Position numbers and translations under genes: made by a program. Shown here piece by piece: positions 1 through 6,596 of a DNA stretch of 8,277 nt. This DNA comes from Treponema sp. (GTDB lineage: Bacteria > Spirochaetota > Spirochaetia > Treponematales > Breznakiellaceae): assembly GCA_031259035.1 (NCBI GenBank), contig JAIRLZ010000301.1:1-8277 (forward strand), given 5' to 3'. The notes beneath the pieces were generated by a model. The model was given only the letters and a program-made list of their open reading frames with translations, made no database searches and had not been told where the DNA came from. Position 1 is the stretch's first letter, and each line of letters begins with the position of its first letter.

Positions 1-436
1 GGGGGGTGAGAGTGGGCGCGATTTCCCGTTTGAACATGGTTTCGAGAAAAGCGGTGTCATCAACGGAATAACTGTTAGGGTGCAGGAGTTCAAGTCCGTT
101 TGCGGCGAGCGCGGGGAAAATTTCGTTCAGCAGGCAGTCATACTGCCGCTTGAGTATGGAACGTATTTTTTCCACGCACGCCGCCAGAATAGTCTCATAC
201 TTCATCCCTGAAATATCCGTTTTCGCTTCCGGCGCGTATTCCGCCTGTCGTTCAGCCTGCAACGCCGCTTTAAGCGGAGCGATCCGCACCATAAAAAATT
301 CATCGAAATTGGAAGAAACAATGGACAGGAATCGAAATCGCTCCAACGGCGGCATGTCAGCGCGCAAGCCTTCATTCAGCACCCGCTCATTGAAATCGAT
401 CCATGAAATCTCACGGTTAAAATAATTTTTGCGCAT
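1..436 (-). CDS. ppk: Polyphosphate kinase (Ppk1), N-terminal part, cut by window edge
   Basis: Ppk1 reversibly makes long-chain polyphosphate from the gamma-phosphate of ATP. Only the first 145 codons are present; the gene runs off the left edge. What is seen: the opening MRKNYFNREISWIDFNERVL (residues 1-20) fits the Ppk N-domain pattern of aromatic-N-R-E-(L/I)-S-W-x-x-F-N-x-R-V-L. It is followed by PLERFRFLSIVSSNFDEFFMVR (from residue 30 to 51), the family's 'ER..FL.I.S.N.DEF..VR' block; Asn43 corresponds to the ATP-binding asparagine of E. coli Ppk. KREIAPTLTP near residues 136-145 matches the end of the N-domain. The catalytic histidines lie outside the window. The ATG at 434-436 is preceded by AAGGA about ten bases upstream and by an extended -10 promoter. 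The gene is divergent from the ybhJ-thrC operon, with a 460-bp gap between them. Family assignment is firm; the state of the rest of the gene is unknown. Confidence 0.93.
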   Translation of the reverse strand, partial: MRKNYFNREISWIDFNERVLNEGLRADMPPLERFRFLSIVSSNFDEFFMVRIAPLKAALQAERQAEYAPEAKTDISGMKYETILAACVEKIRSILKRQYDCLLNEIFPALAANGLELLHPNSYSVDDTAFLETMFKREIAPTLTP

Positions 437-472
437 GGTTATAGCGTCCTTGCCACTTGAAAGGTTGGGGAC

Positions 473-481
473 AGTATACCA
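473..481 (-). promoter_or_regulatory. Candidate extended -10 promoter for ppk
   Basis: On the minus strand the bases read TGGTATACT, an extended -10 (TG-n-TATACT). No good -35 is visible at the expected distance, which extended -10 promoters can tolerate. Transcription would start near 466, giving a leader of about 30 nt before the ppk ATG. Inferred from sequence only. Confidence 0.45.
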
Positions 482-747
482 CGATTTTAGAGAAGAGGGA
501 AGGAGGAACAAGAGGAGCGCGGCAATGCGGCATATGGCGCCGCCTATGGAAAAAGCCTCTCATTAGCCCCTTGGCTGTACCGGTTGACGCTATGCCTTAT
601 CTGACGGGAACGGCGACACATTTCTATTGCAAGAGCGATTCTGAAGGACGCTCCTATAATTCTTCTGAATGAAGGCGCCGCCGCTTTGGAGAACATGAGA
701 AAGTCAGCTTCAAACCCGCCTTACAACGGTACGCGCAATCTGGAGGC
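482..747. other. Intergenic stretch with no supported gene
   Basis: This stretch lies between the divergent ppk and ybhJ promoters. No open frame here resembles a known protein. A 71-codon frame (457-672) and a 13-codon frame (525-566, preceded by GAGGAG) lack any recognisable motif. No tRNA, rRNA or riboswitch fold was recognised. A TATAAT at 655-660 has no properly spaced -35. Confidence 0.5.
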
Positions 748-776
748 TTGCCGGAAATTGACCATACATATATACT
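748..776 (+). promoter_or_regulatory. Sigma70-type promoter for the ybhJ-thrC operon
   Basis: TTGCCG (748-753) and TATACT (771-776) are separated by exactly 17 bp, close to the sigma70 consensus. The predicted start is around 781-784, which falls within the first bases of the palindrome at 780-833, so that hairpin would form at the very 5' end of the transcript. The 5' UTR to the TTG start would be about 114 nt. Confidence 0.6.
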
Positions 777-837
777 TTAGGGAACCTCTGGAAACTCCGG
801 TCGAACCGAAGGTTCGCGTTTTTAGAGGTTCCCTTTA
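776..837 (+). repeat. Palindromic element copy A (54 bp) between TTTA direct repeats
   Basis: The element spans 780-833. Its ends form a perfect AGGGAACCTCT / AGAGGTTCCCT pair (779-789 with 824-834). Pairing continues inward over six more positions (790-795 with 818-823), two of them G-U. A second hairpin sits inside, CGAACC (802-807) with GGTTCG (811-816) around a GAA loop. TTTA occurs directly on both sides (776-779 and 834-837), which may be a target-site duplication, though a 4-bp match is weak alone. The core at 802-818 matches 15 of 17 bases of the core of the element inside the IS transposase (7012-7028). No run of T follows, so it is not a canonical intrinsic terminator. Confidence 0.7.
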
Positions 838-842
838 TAAAA

Positions 843-879
843 TGAGGCGGTTATAAACGTCAGTTTTGAAACCGCCTCA
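843..879 (-). repeat. Palindromic element copy C (short relative) before the ybhJ ribosome binding site
   Basis: TGAGGCGGTT (843-852) pairs perfectly with AACCGCCTCA (870-879). After one mismatch, TAAA (854-857) can pair with TTTG (865-868). Read on the minus strand, the sequence resembles the left half of the element at 6991-7043: both contain GTTTCAAAACT preceded by GAG-nC-nG-type stem bases. Where the stem bases differ, they differ on both arms, so pairing is kept. The inner domain of the longer copies is missing. No direct repeat flanks it. It lies in the 5' UTR and ends 6 nt before AGGAGG. Confidence 0.55.
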
Positions 880-885
880 CATTAC

Positions 886-899
886 AGGAGGAATTTTTG
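886..899 (+). promoter_or_regulatory. Ribosome binding site that selects the TTG start of ybhJ
   Basis: A full AGGAGG (886-891) stands five bases before TTG (897-899). No ATG in this frame has comparable spacing. The protein read from this TTG begins where the family's N-terminus is expected, so TTG is taken as the start codon. Confidence 0.8.
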
Positions 900-3287
900 A
901 TAAAACTCATCAAGAATAAAGTGCGCTTCAAGGACGGGATATTTGAAGAAGCTGGCGAAGCGCCAACAGCCGGACGGAACGGAACCATCGCCTATAAAAT
1001 TCTTTTAAAGCATAGCGCTAGCGGAAGTTGCGGCGAAAACGCCGCGCGCGGAAAGGTTTCGCCCGATTTGTTTAAGCTGCGGTTCGACGCGCTCGCTTCC
1101 CATGACATTACCTTTGTCAACATTGTCCAGACCGCCAAGGCGAGCGGGCTTGAGAAATTTCCGATGCCTTACATCTTGACCAACTGCCACAATTCCCTGT
1201 GCGCGGTAGGCGGCACCATCAACGAGGACGATCACCGCTTCGGCTTGTCCGCGGCGATCAAGTACGGCGGTGTCTACGTGCCGCCCCACCTTGCCGTCAT
1301 CCATTCCTATATACGGGAAACTATGGCGGGCTGCGGCAAGATGATCCTCGGCAGCGACAGCCACACCCGCTACGGCGCTCTTGGCGCCATGGGCATAGGC
1401 GAAGGCGGCGGGGAGCTTGTCAAACAGGCGCTTGAGCGGACGTACGATATATCCCCGCCTGATGTGATCGCGGTTCATATGACCGGCGCCCCCCGCGTCG
1501 GCGTTGGCCCTCATGATGTGGCGCTTGCCATTATCGGCGCGGTGTTCAAGACCGGCTTTGTGAAAAACAAGGCGCTGGAATTTGTAGGGGAGGGCGTAGC
1601 GAATCTGCCGATTGATTTCAGAGCGGGCATCGATGTTATGACAACCGAAACCGCCTGCCTCTCCTCGATCTGGGAAACGGACGATGAGGTGAAACGGTTC
1701 CTTTCCATACATGGACGTGCGGATGAGTATCAGAAATTGGCTCCTGATAACGGCGCATGGTATGACGGGCTTATTGAGGTTGACCTTTCTTCCATAAAAC
1801 CCATGATTGCGTTGCCATTCCATCCCAGCAATGTGTTTGAGATCGATTATTTTCTCAGCAATGCGGCGGATATGCTCCGCGCCATTGAGAAAGAAGCTGG
1901 AGATATCATCGAGAGCAAGAACGCCGCGTTGCGTTTGCTGGAAAAACTCGACGAGAACGGGCGATTCAGAGTTGATCAGGGCATTATAGCCGGATGCGCG
2001 GGCGGTACGTTTGACAACATCATGGCGGCGTCCGCTATTGTGGCGGCAATGCGCCCGGATTTCAGCCAGCCGCCGTTTTCGGTCTATCCGGGAAGCCAGC
2101 CGGTGGCGCTTGAGCTTGCCAGAAACGGCGCCATCGGGAAACTCATTGAGAACGGCGCCATTGTCAAGACCGCGTTCTGCGGTCCCTGTTTTGGCGCGGG
2201 CGATGTGCCGGCAAACAACGAGTTCTCCATCCGCCATACCACCCGCAATTTCCCGAACCGCGAAGGCGCAAAACCGGCGGGCGGACAGCTTGCCGCTGTG
2301 TCGCTCATGGACAGCCGGAGCATCGCCGCGACCATAGGCAACAATGGATTCCTGCGTTCCGCGGAAGGCATAGAGGCGGCGGCGCAGCCAGCGCCTGCCT
2401 ATCATTACGACGGGACTCCTTATAAAGCGCGGGTCTACTGCGGATTGGGTAGGGCGAAACCGGACGCGCGTCTACAGTACGGTCCCAACATCGCGGATTG
2501 GCCTCCCATACCGAGCCTCGGCAAGCGCCTTTTGCTTAAAATCATCAGCTTTATCACCGACGAGGTGACTACCACCGATGAGATAATCCCCTCCGGCGAA
2601 ACCTCGTCGTTCCGCTCCAACCCCTTGGGCTTGGCCGAATTCACCTTCTCCCGCAAAGATCCGTCTTATGTGGGAAAGGCAAAAAGCGTGCGCGACCTTG
2701 CGGACTGGTTCAAGGACGCTTTTGTCGCTGGCGCCGCGGAACGTGCGAGCGCCGCGGAGGGCATGGCAAACGCGGAAAAACTGCTTCCAGGTTTCGGCGG
2801 AATGATACAACGCCTCGCCCAGATCGAAGGCGCGGCGTTGAACGCGGTGCAGTTCGGATCCGCTGTGTTCGCCCGAAAACCCGGAGACGGCAGCGCGCGC
2901 GAGCAGGCGGCAAGCTGTCAACGGGTACTCGGCGGATGCGCCAACTTTGCCAATGAATACGCGACAAAACGGTACCGGAGCAACCTCATAAACTGGGGCA
3001 TACTGCCCTTCATCATCAACGGCGAGCCGCCGTTCAAAAACGGAGACTATGTGTACATCCCCAATATTGCGGAAGCCATTTCTATGGCGCCTCACTCCAG
3101 AGCGTCTATTACGGCGTTTGTCATTGATGAGCGTGGCGCGTCTGCTGACGGCGCGTCTACTGACGCGGGCGTATATGCGTTTGAACTTGCGCTGCCCGAA
3201 CTGACCGAGGTTGAAAAGGAAATCATCAAGGATGGATGTTTGATGAATTACAATAAAAGAACGCTTGATATGAAGGAAGCGGGATGA
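897..3287 (+). CDS. ybhJ: YbhJ-type aconitase-family hydratase
   Basis: This 796-residue member of the aconitase superfamily should be a cytoplasmic [4Fe-4S] hydro-lyase; the substrate of YbhJ proteins is not established. Seen: GSDSHT (152-157), corresponding to the Asp-Ser-His active-site trio of aconitase; the three cluster ligands Cys367 (AGCAGG), Cys428 and Cys431 (FCGPC); Arg450 and Arg455 in TRNFPNR; and the swivel-domain motif GDGSAREQ (663-670), where Ser666 and Arg668 match the aconitase catalytic Ser and substrate Arg. Differences from true aconitase are TNCHNSL (95-101) where aconitase has a Cys-Asp-His stretch, and Ala667 in place of the second Ser. TDEVTTTDEIIPSGETSS (554-571) and the KPGDGSAREQAASCQRV block (661-677) fit YbhJ closely. 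The length is slightly above the roughly 750 residues of E. coli YbhJ. Translation starts at TTG after AGGAGG. It is followed 27 bp later by thrC on the same strand. The family is firm; the reaction is unknown. Confidence 0.9.
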   Translation: MIKLIKNKVRFKDGIFEEAGEAPTAGRNGTIAYKILLKHSASGSCGENAARGKVSPDLFKLRFDALASHDITFVNIVQTAKASGLEKFPMPYILTNCHNSLCAVGGTINEDDHRFGLSAAIKYGGVYVPPHLAVIHSYIRETMAGCGKMILGSDSHTRYGALGAMGIGEGGGELVKQALERTYDISPPDVIAVHMTGAPRVGVGPHDVALAIIGAVFKTGFVKNKALEFVGEGVANLPIDFRAGIDVMTTETACLSSIWETDDEVKRFLSIHGRADEYQKLAPDNGAWYDGLIEVDLSSIKPMIALPFHPSNVFEIDYFLSNAADMLRAIEKEAGDIIESKNAALRLLEKLDENGRFRVDQGIIAGCAGGTFDNIMAASAIVAAMRPDFSQPPFSVYPGSQPVALELARNGAIGKLIENGAIVKTAFCGPCFGAGDVPANNEFSIRHTTRNFPNREGAKPAGGQLAAVSLMDSRSIAATIGNNGFLRSAEGIEAAAQPAPAYHYDGTPYKARVYCGLGRAKPDARLQYGPNIADWPPIPSLGKRLLLKIISFITDEVTTTDEIIPSGETSSFRSNPLGLAEFTFSRKDPSYVGKAKSVRDLADWFKDAFVAGAAERASAAEGMANAEKLLPGFGGMIQRLAQIEGAALNAVQFGSAVFARKPGDGSAREQAASCQRVLGGCANFANEYATKRYRSNLINWGILPFIINGEPPFKNGDYVYIPNIAEAISMAPHSRASITAFVIDERGASADGASTDAGVYAFELALPELTEVEKEIIKDGCLMNYNKRTLDMKEAG
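3135..3164 (+). repeat. In-frame 15-bp tandem duplication inside ybhJ
   Basis: GGCGCGTCTGCTGAC (3135-3149) is followed at once by GGCGCGTCTACTGAC (3150-3164), differing at one base. It encodes GASAD-GASTD at residues 747-756, in a C-terminal loop after the swivel-domain motif. This is consistent with a slippage duplication that kept the frame. Confidence 0.85.
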
Positions 3288-3314
3288 TTTCCCGCGTATG
3301 GTGGAAGGATAGAT

Positions 3315-4610
3315 ATGCGTTATTACAGCACCAGAAATAAAAACGAGCGGGCGGTCGCTTTCGCTCACGCGGCGCTGGCCGGGCTTGCGCCTGACGGTGG
3401 GCTTTTTGTACCGGAGACATTGCCGGAATACCCGCGCGCGGTGAAAACGTCTCTGCCGGCTATGAGTTTTCACGACATTGCGGTTGAAACCATAAAACCG
3501 TTTGTCCAGGGCGAAATCCCCGGCGCGGTGTTGGAAGAGATAATCCACGACGCCTTCAACTTCGACGCGCCTCTTGCGGCGGTTGGCGACCGGTATGTGC
3601 TGGAGCTTTTTCACGGACCAACAGCCGCGTTCAAGGATTTTGGAGCGCGATTCATGGCGCGCGCTTTCTCCTATTTTCGCCGCGACGAGAACAAGCCTCT
3701 ACGCATACTGGTCGCCACATCGGGCGACACGGGCGGCGCAGTTGCGGACGGCTTCTTTGGGGTTGAAGGGATTTCCGTAACGGTTCTTTATCCCAAAGGA
3801 AGGGTGTCGCCCCTCCAGGAGCGGCAGATTGCGGGGCTTGGCAAGAATATTTCGGCGTTTGCGGTTGAAGGAAATTTCGACGACTGCCAGCGGCTTGTGA
3901 AGGCGGCGTTTGCCGACGAGGGCTTGAAAAAGCGCATGGTTCTGTCCTCGGCAAACTCGATCAACATTGCGCGGCTTGTTCCGCAGACGGTGTATTACGC
4001 GGCGGGCGCGGCGCGGGCGATGGCGGAGACCGGAAAACCGGCGATCTTCTGCGTGCCTTCGGGCAACTTCGGCAACCTGACCGCCGGCATGTATGTACGT
4101 GAGATGGGCGCGCCTATACGTCATTTTATCGCCGCGACCAACATCAACAAAACCGTGCCGGCCTACCTTGAAACCGGCGTATACAAGCCCCGCGTATCTC
4201 TGCCGACCATTTCCAACGCTATGGACGTGGGGGCGCCGAGCAACTTCGAGCGTATGACCCTCCATTGGTCATTGAAGCGGTTATGTGAGACGCTCACAGG
4301 CGTCTTTATTTCCGATGAAACAACCCTCAAGACCATCAAAAGCGTTCACATCCGGTACGGCATCTTCCTCGATCCGCATACCGCCGTAGGTTGGGCGGCG
4401 CTGGACGCCCTGAAATCGGACGGCAGAATCACGCCGGAAGACGCGCCGTTTGGGACGCTTGCAACCGCCCATCCCGCGAAATTCGCGGAAACCGTGGAGC
4501 CTTTGACCGGAGCGATACCGGTTCCGCCCTCCCTGCAAAAGGCGATGGACCGGGACGTTAGGTCTGAAACTATTCCCGCCGATGTTTCGGCGCTGATCGA
4601 AAGCCTCTAA
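3315..4610 (+). CDS. thrC: Threonine synthase
   Basis: ThrC is a PLP enzyme that converts O-phospho-L-homoserine to L-threonine in the cytoplasm. The 431 residues cover the whole family length. Seen: the N-terminal block MRYYSTRNKN...LAPDGGLFVPE (1-34) typical of bacterial threonine synthase; FHGPTAAFKDFGARF (99-113), with Lys107 the expected PLP Schiff-base lysine; ATSGDTGGA (134-142), the substrate-binding loop; GRVSPLQERQ (162-171); SSANSINIARLVPQ (211-224); and PSGNFGN (248-254), which binds the PLP phosphate. No expected motif is missing. The ATG at 3315 follows GGAAGGA (3303-3309) with five bases between. The gene begins 27 bp after the ybhJ stop on the same strand, so the two are probably one operon driven from 748-776. 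A 6-bp hairpin (3279-3284 with 3290-3295) overlaps the ybhJ stop codon but lacks a T run. It is convergent with ilvB. Confidence 0.96.
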   Translation: MRYYSTRNKNERAVAFAHAALAGLAPDGGLFVPETLPEYPRAVKTSLPAMSFHDIAVETIKPFVQGEIPGAVLEEIIHDAFNFDAPLAAVGDRYVLELFHGPTAAFKDFGARFMARAFSYFRRDENKPLRILVATSGDTGGAVADGFFGVEGISVTVLYPKGRVSPLQERQIAGLGKNISAFAVEGNFDDCQRLVKAAFADEGLKKRMVLSSANSINIARLVPQTVYYAAGAARAMAETGKPAIFCVPSGNFGNLTAGMYVREMGAPIRHFIAATNINKTVPAYLETGVYKPRVSLPTISNAMDVGAPSNFERMTLHWSLKRLCETLTGVFISDETTLKTIKSVHIRYGIFLDPHTAVGWAALDALKSDGRITPEDAPFGTLATAHPAKFAETVEPLTGAIPVPPSLQKAMDRDVRSETIPADVSALIESL

Positions 4611-4611
4611 T

Positions 4612-4667
4612 GCGCGGGGCGGCGGGAATTGAATCGCCGTCAGAAGAGGGACGCCGCCGCCTTGCGC
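4612..4667. terminator. GC-rich hairpin between convergent thrC and ilvB
   Basis: GCGC (4612-4615) can pair with GCGC (4664-4667), GG (4616-4617) with CC (4660-4661), and GGCGGCG (4618-4624) with CGCCGCC (4652-4658). This gives a long stem with small bulges. It fills the 60-bp gap between the two stop codons. Neither strand has a T tract after it, so classical intrinsic termination is doubtful; it may instead slow polymerase from both directions or protect the 3' ends. Confidence 0.4.
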
Positions 4668-4670
4668 CGG

Positions 4671-6440
4671 TTAGATCACATGCAGAATCTGCTCGTGTAT
4701 GGGCTTGCCGCCCGGCACCATGGGCAGAACCTTCTCGTCGCTGTCAATAATGGCTTCAATGAGCGCGGCGCGTCCACCGGTGGCGGCAATATCCGCCGCG
4801 GCTTTTTCAAGCGCGTCAAAAAACGCCGCTTCGTTTTCAGCGCGGTACGCGGCGATTCCATAGGCGTCCGCCAGTTTCACGAAATCAGGCGGCCTGTCAA
4901 GGGTGGTTTCCGAATACCGCCCTTCATAAAACAGGCGCTGCCATTGCCTCACCATGCCGAGCGTCCGGTTGTTGAATATGACAATAAGCAAGGGTATGCG
5001 ATACGCCGCAAGGGTCGCCATTTCCGCGCAGTTCATGCGAAACGAGCCGTCGCCGGTGAACAGTACCACAGGGCTGCCGGGTTCCGCCGTTTGCGTGACA
5101 ATCGCGGCGCCAATCGCGGCGCCAATCGCGGCGCCAAGCCCAAATCCCATTGCGCCTAATCCACCGGATGTGATGAATTTTCGCGGCGCGTTGCACGGGA
5201 AGAATTGAGCGGCCCACATCTGATGCTGCCCCACGTCGGTGACGGCGATAGCGCCGCTTCCCAATTTTTTCGCGGTCTCTTCAATGATGAAGCGCGGGCG
5301 CAGGGTATGCGTCTGGTTCCGCTCCAACTGGTGGGTTTGGGGCAGGTGGGTTTTCCATGCCGTTATATCATTGCCCCAGCCGTTTTCCGGCAATTGACCA
5401 TCTTTTTCCAGCCGCTCAAGGGTGCGCGGCAAAGTTTCTTTTATATTGCCAATGACCCACCGCATTGACGGCACGTTTTTGTTGATTTCAGCCGGATCGA
5501 TGTCAAAGTGGAGAATGTTTGCCCCGGTCGCAAAGGTGTCCGTATCGCTGGTAACGCGGTCGGAAAAGCGCGAGCCAACCGCGATCACGAGATCCGCGGT
5601 TTGCGCCGCTTTGTTGGAGGCGACCGTACCGTGCATACCGATAAGTCCGGTGCAGAGCGCATGTTCGCGCGGAAAGCAGCCCGTTCCCATGAGGCTTACC
5701 GCGACCGGCGCGTGGAGCGTTTCGGCGAATCGCTTGAGTTCTTCCGCCGCGTCCGCAATGATGACGCCGCCGCCCGCGTAAATAAGCGGACGTTTCGCGC
5801 TCCGTATCAAGGCCGCCGCCTCAGCTATATCGCTTTCGGCGAATGTCTTGCGGCGGCTGCGCTCATCAAGCCGGCGCGCCCGCTGGCTTATGACGGTTTC
5901 CATATGCACATGTTGCAGCGGCGTCCATTCACCCATTTGGGCGGTGATATCCTTAGGTATGTCGATAAGCGCCGGACCGGGACGTCCGGACGCGGCCACT
6001 AAAAACGCTTCCCGCACTATTTCCGCAAGTTCGCTCACGTCTTGAACGATCCAGTTGTGCTTGACTATAGGCATGGTGATCCCTGCAATGTCGACTTCCT
6101 GAAAGCTGTCTCTGCCCAGCAGCCCCCGCGCGACATTGCCGGTGATTGCGACTAGGGGCGATGAGTCCATATAGGCCGCGGCTATGCCCGTCACCAAATT
6201 CGTAGCCCCGGGTCCCGATGTGGCGATGCATACGCCGGTCTTGCCCGAAGCGCGGGCATAGCCGTCCGCAGCATGGGCCGCATGCTGCTCATGGCTTGTC
6301 AGAATATGCCTGATCCGATCTCTCTGATTGTACAGTTCATCATAAATAAACAAGACCGCGCCGCCCGGATAGCCGAAAACGGTGTCAACGCCCTGTTCGA
6401 TGAGCGCTTCAATTAAAATTCTCGCTCCTGTAAATTGCAT
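4671..6440 (-). CDS. ilvB: Acetolactate synthase, large (catalytic) subunit
   Basis: IlvB is the ThDP-dependent enzyme that condenses pyruvate with pyruvate or 2-oxobutyrate, the first common step of valine, leucine and isoleucine synthesis. It normally works with the regulatory subunit IlvN. The 589 residues are full length with all three domains. Seen: GYPGGAVL (23-30); SHEQ (49-52), with catalytic Glu51; ATSGPGATNLVTG (73-85); SFQEVDIAGIT (112-122); TDVGQHQMWAAQ (401-412); the ThDP motif from GDGSF (463-467) to NN (490-491); RQWQRLFYEGRYS (498-510); and the closing VLPMVPGGKPI (571-581). The ATG at 6438-6440 has AAGGTGGG (6444-6451) four bases upstream. No ilvN is visible: downstream lies the convergent thrC and upstream the insertion sequence. 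An unusual GAAI repeat, encoded by a 12-bp tandem repeat, sits at residues 436-447 just before the ThDP domain's VVLFTGDGSF. Confidence 0.96.
   Translation of the reverse strand: MQFTGARILIEALIEQGVDTVFGYPGGAVLFIYDELYNQRDRIRHILTSHEQHAAHAADGYARASGKTGVCIATSGPGATNLVTGIAAAYMDSSPLVAITGNVARGLLGRDSFQEVDIAGITMPIVKHNWIVQDVSELAEIVREAFLVAASGRPGPALIDIPKDITAQMGEWTPLQHVHMETVISQRARRLDERSRRKTFAESDIAEAAALIRSAKRPLIYAGGGVIIADAAEELKRFAETLHAPVAVSLMGTGCFPREHALCTGLIGMHGTVASNKAAQTADLVIAVGSRFSDRVTSDTDTFATGANILHFDIDPAEINKNVPSMRWVIGNIKETLPRTLERLEKDGQLPENGWGNDITAWKTHLPQTHQLERNQTHTLRPRFIIEETAKKLGSGAIAVTDVGQHQMWAAQFFPCNAPRKFITSGGLGAMGFGLGAAIGAAIGAAIVTQTAEPGSPVVLFTGDGSFRMNCAEMATLAAYRIPLLIVIFNNRTLGMVRQWQRLFYEGRYSETTLDRPPDFVKLADAYGIAAYRAENEAAFFDALEKAAADIAATGGRAALIEAIIDSDEKVLPMVPGGKPIHEQILHVI
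5099..5137 (-). repeat. 12-bp tandem repeat (3.25 copies) inside ilvB
   Basis: The unit CAATCGCGGCGC (plus strand) occurs three times without a mismatch (5099-5110, 5111-5122, 5123-5134) and is followed by CAA. On the coding strand it gives repeated Gly-Ala-Ala-Ile at residues 436-447. Family members usually have one G-x-A-A-I-G segment at this place, so the extra copies look like an in-frame expansion. Confidence 0.9.
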
Positions 6441-6448
6441 GGTCCCAC

Positions 6449-6475
6449 CTTATAGCAAAGGCGGTTGTTTGTCAA
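6449..6475 (-). promoter_or_regulatory. Promoter-like sequence immediately upstream of ilvB
   Basis: On the minus strand, a consensus TTGACA (6475 to 6470) is followed after 15 bp by TGC-TATAAG, an extended -10 (TATAAG at 6454 to 6449). The spacer is shorter than ideal. The -10 overlaps the ribosome binding site AAGGTGGG, so a transcript from here would start about at the ATG and lack that site. It may be a leaderless promoter or chance similarity. The other 100 bp up to the IS end show nothing else clear. Confidence 0.3.
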
Positions 6476-6576
6476 GATTGAAGCCTTCGCGCAGACGCTT
6501 CGAGCCTCCGCGCTATGGATGTCTTCGACCGCCGAGATGCGCGGCTTTCACCGCTTTGTCGCGCTGGAGACAGGCG

Positions 6577-6594
6577 CAACATCATAAACTTAAG
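6577..6594 (+). repeat. IS terminal inverted repeat (transposase 3' side)
   Basis: CAACATCATAAACTTAAG is the exact reverse complement of 8008-8025. It ends two bases before the transposase stop codon complement (6597-6599). Confidence 0.9.
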
Positions 6595-6596
6595 CC

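Noticed and set aside
525..566. 13-codon frame MRHMAPPMEKASH with GAGGAG upstream, as a possible leader peptide
   Set aside because: It lies over 180 bp before the operon promoter, has no run of regulatory codons and no attenuator next to it.
655..660. TATAAT as a second operon promoter
   Set aside because: The only -35-like sequence (TTGCAA, 627-632) is 22 bp away, too far.
457..672. 71-codon plus-strand open frame in the ppk-ybhJ gap
   Set aside because: It has no recognisable motif, its composition looks random, and it overlaps the ppk promoter region.
779..836. Palindrome A as an intrinsic terminator
   Set aside because: No T run follows it, no gene ends upstream, and a promoter starts transcription inside it.
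695..856. 53-codon frame running through palindrome A
   Set aside because: There is no clear ribosome binding site, it starts before the predicted transcription start, and its coding sequence is mostly the palindrome itself.
776..879. Riboswitch or T-box in the ybhJ leader
   Set aside because: No T-box sequence or known riboswitch core was recognised; the two hairpins are better explained as palindromic repeats.
1005..2405. 466-codon minus-strand open frame
   Set aside because: It is antisense to ybhJ, a clear family member; long antisense frames are expected in GC-rich genes.
2472..3614. 380-codon minus-strand open frame across the ybhJ-thrC junction
   Set aside because: It is antisense to two recognised genes and resembles no family.
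5099..5137. CRISPR-like repeat array
   Set aside because: The units are 12 bp, directly abutting with no spacers, and lie in frame inside ilvB.
4629..5159. 176-codon plus-strand open frame
   Set aside because: It is antisense to ilvB; its repeated residues only reflect the 12-bp repeat read on the other strand.
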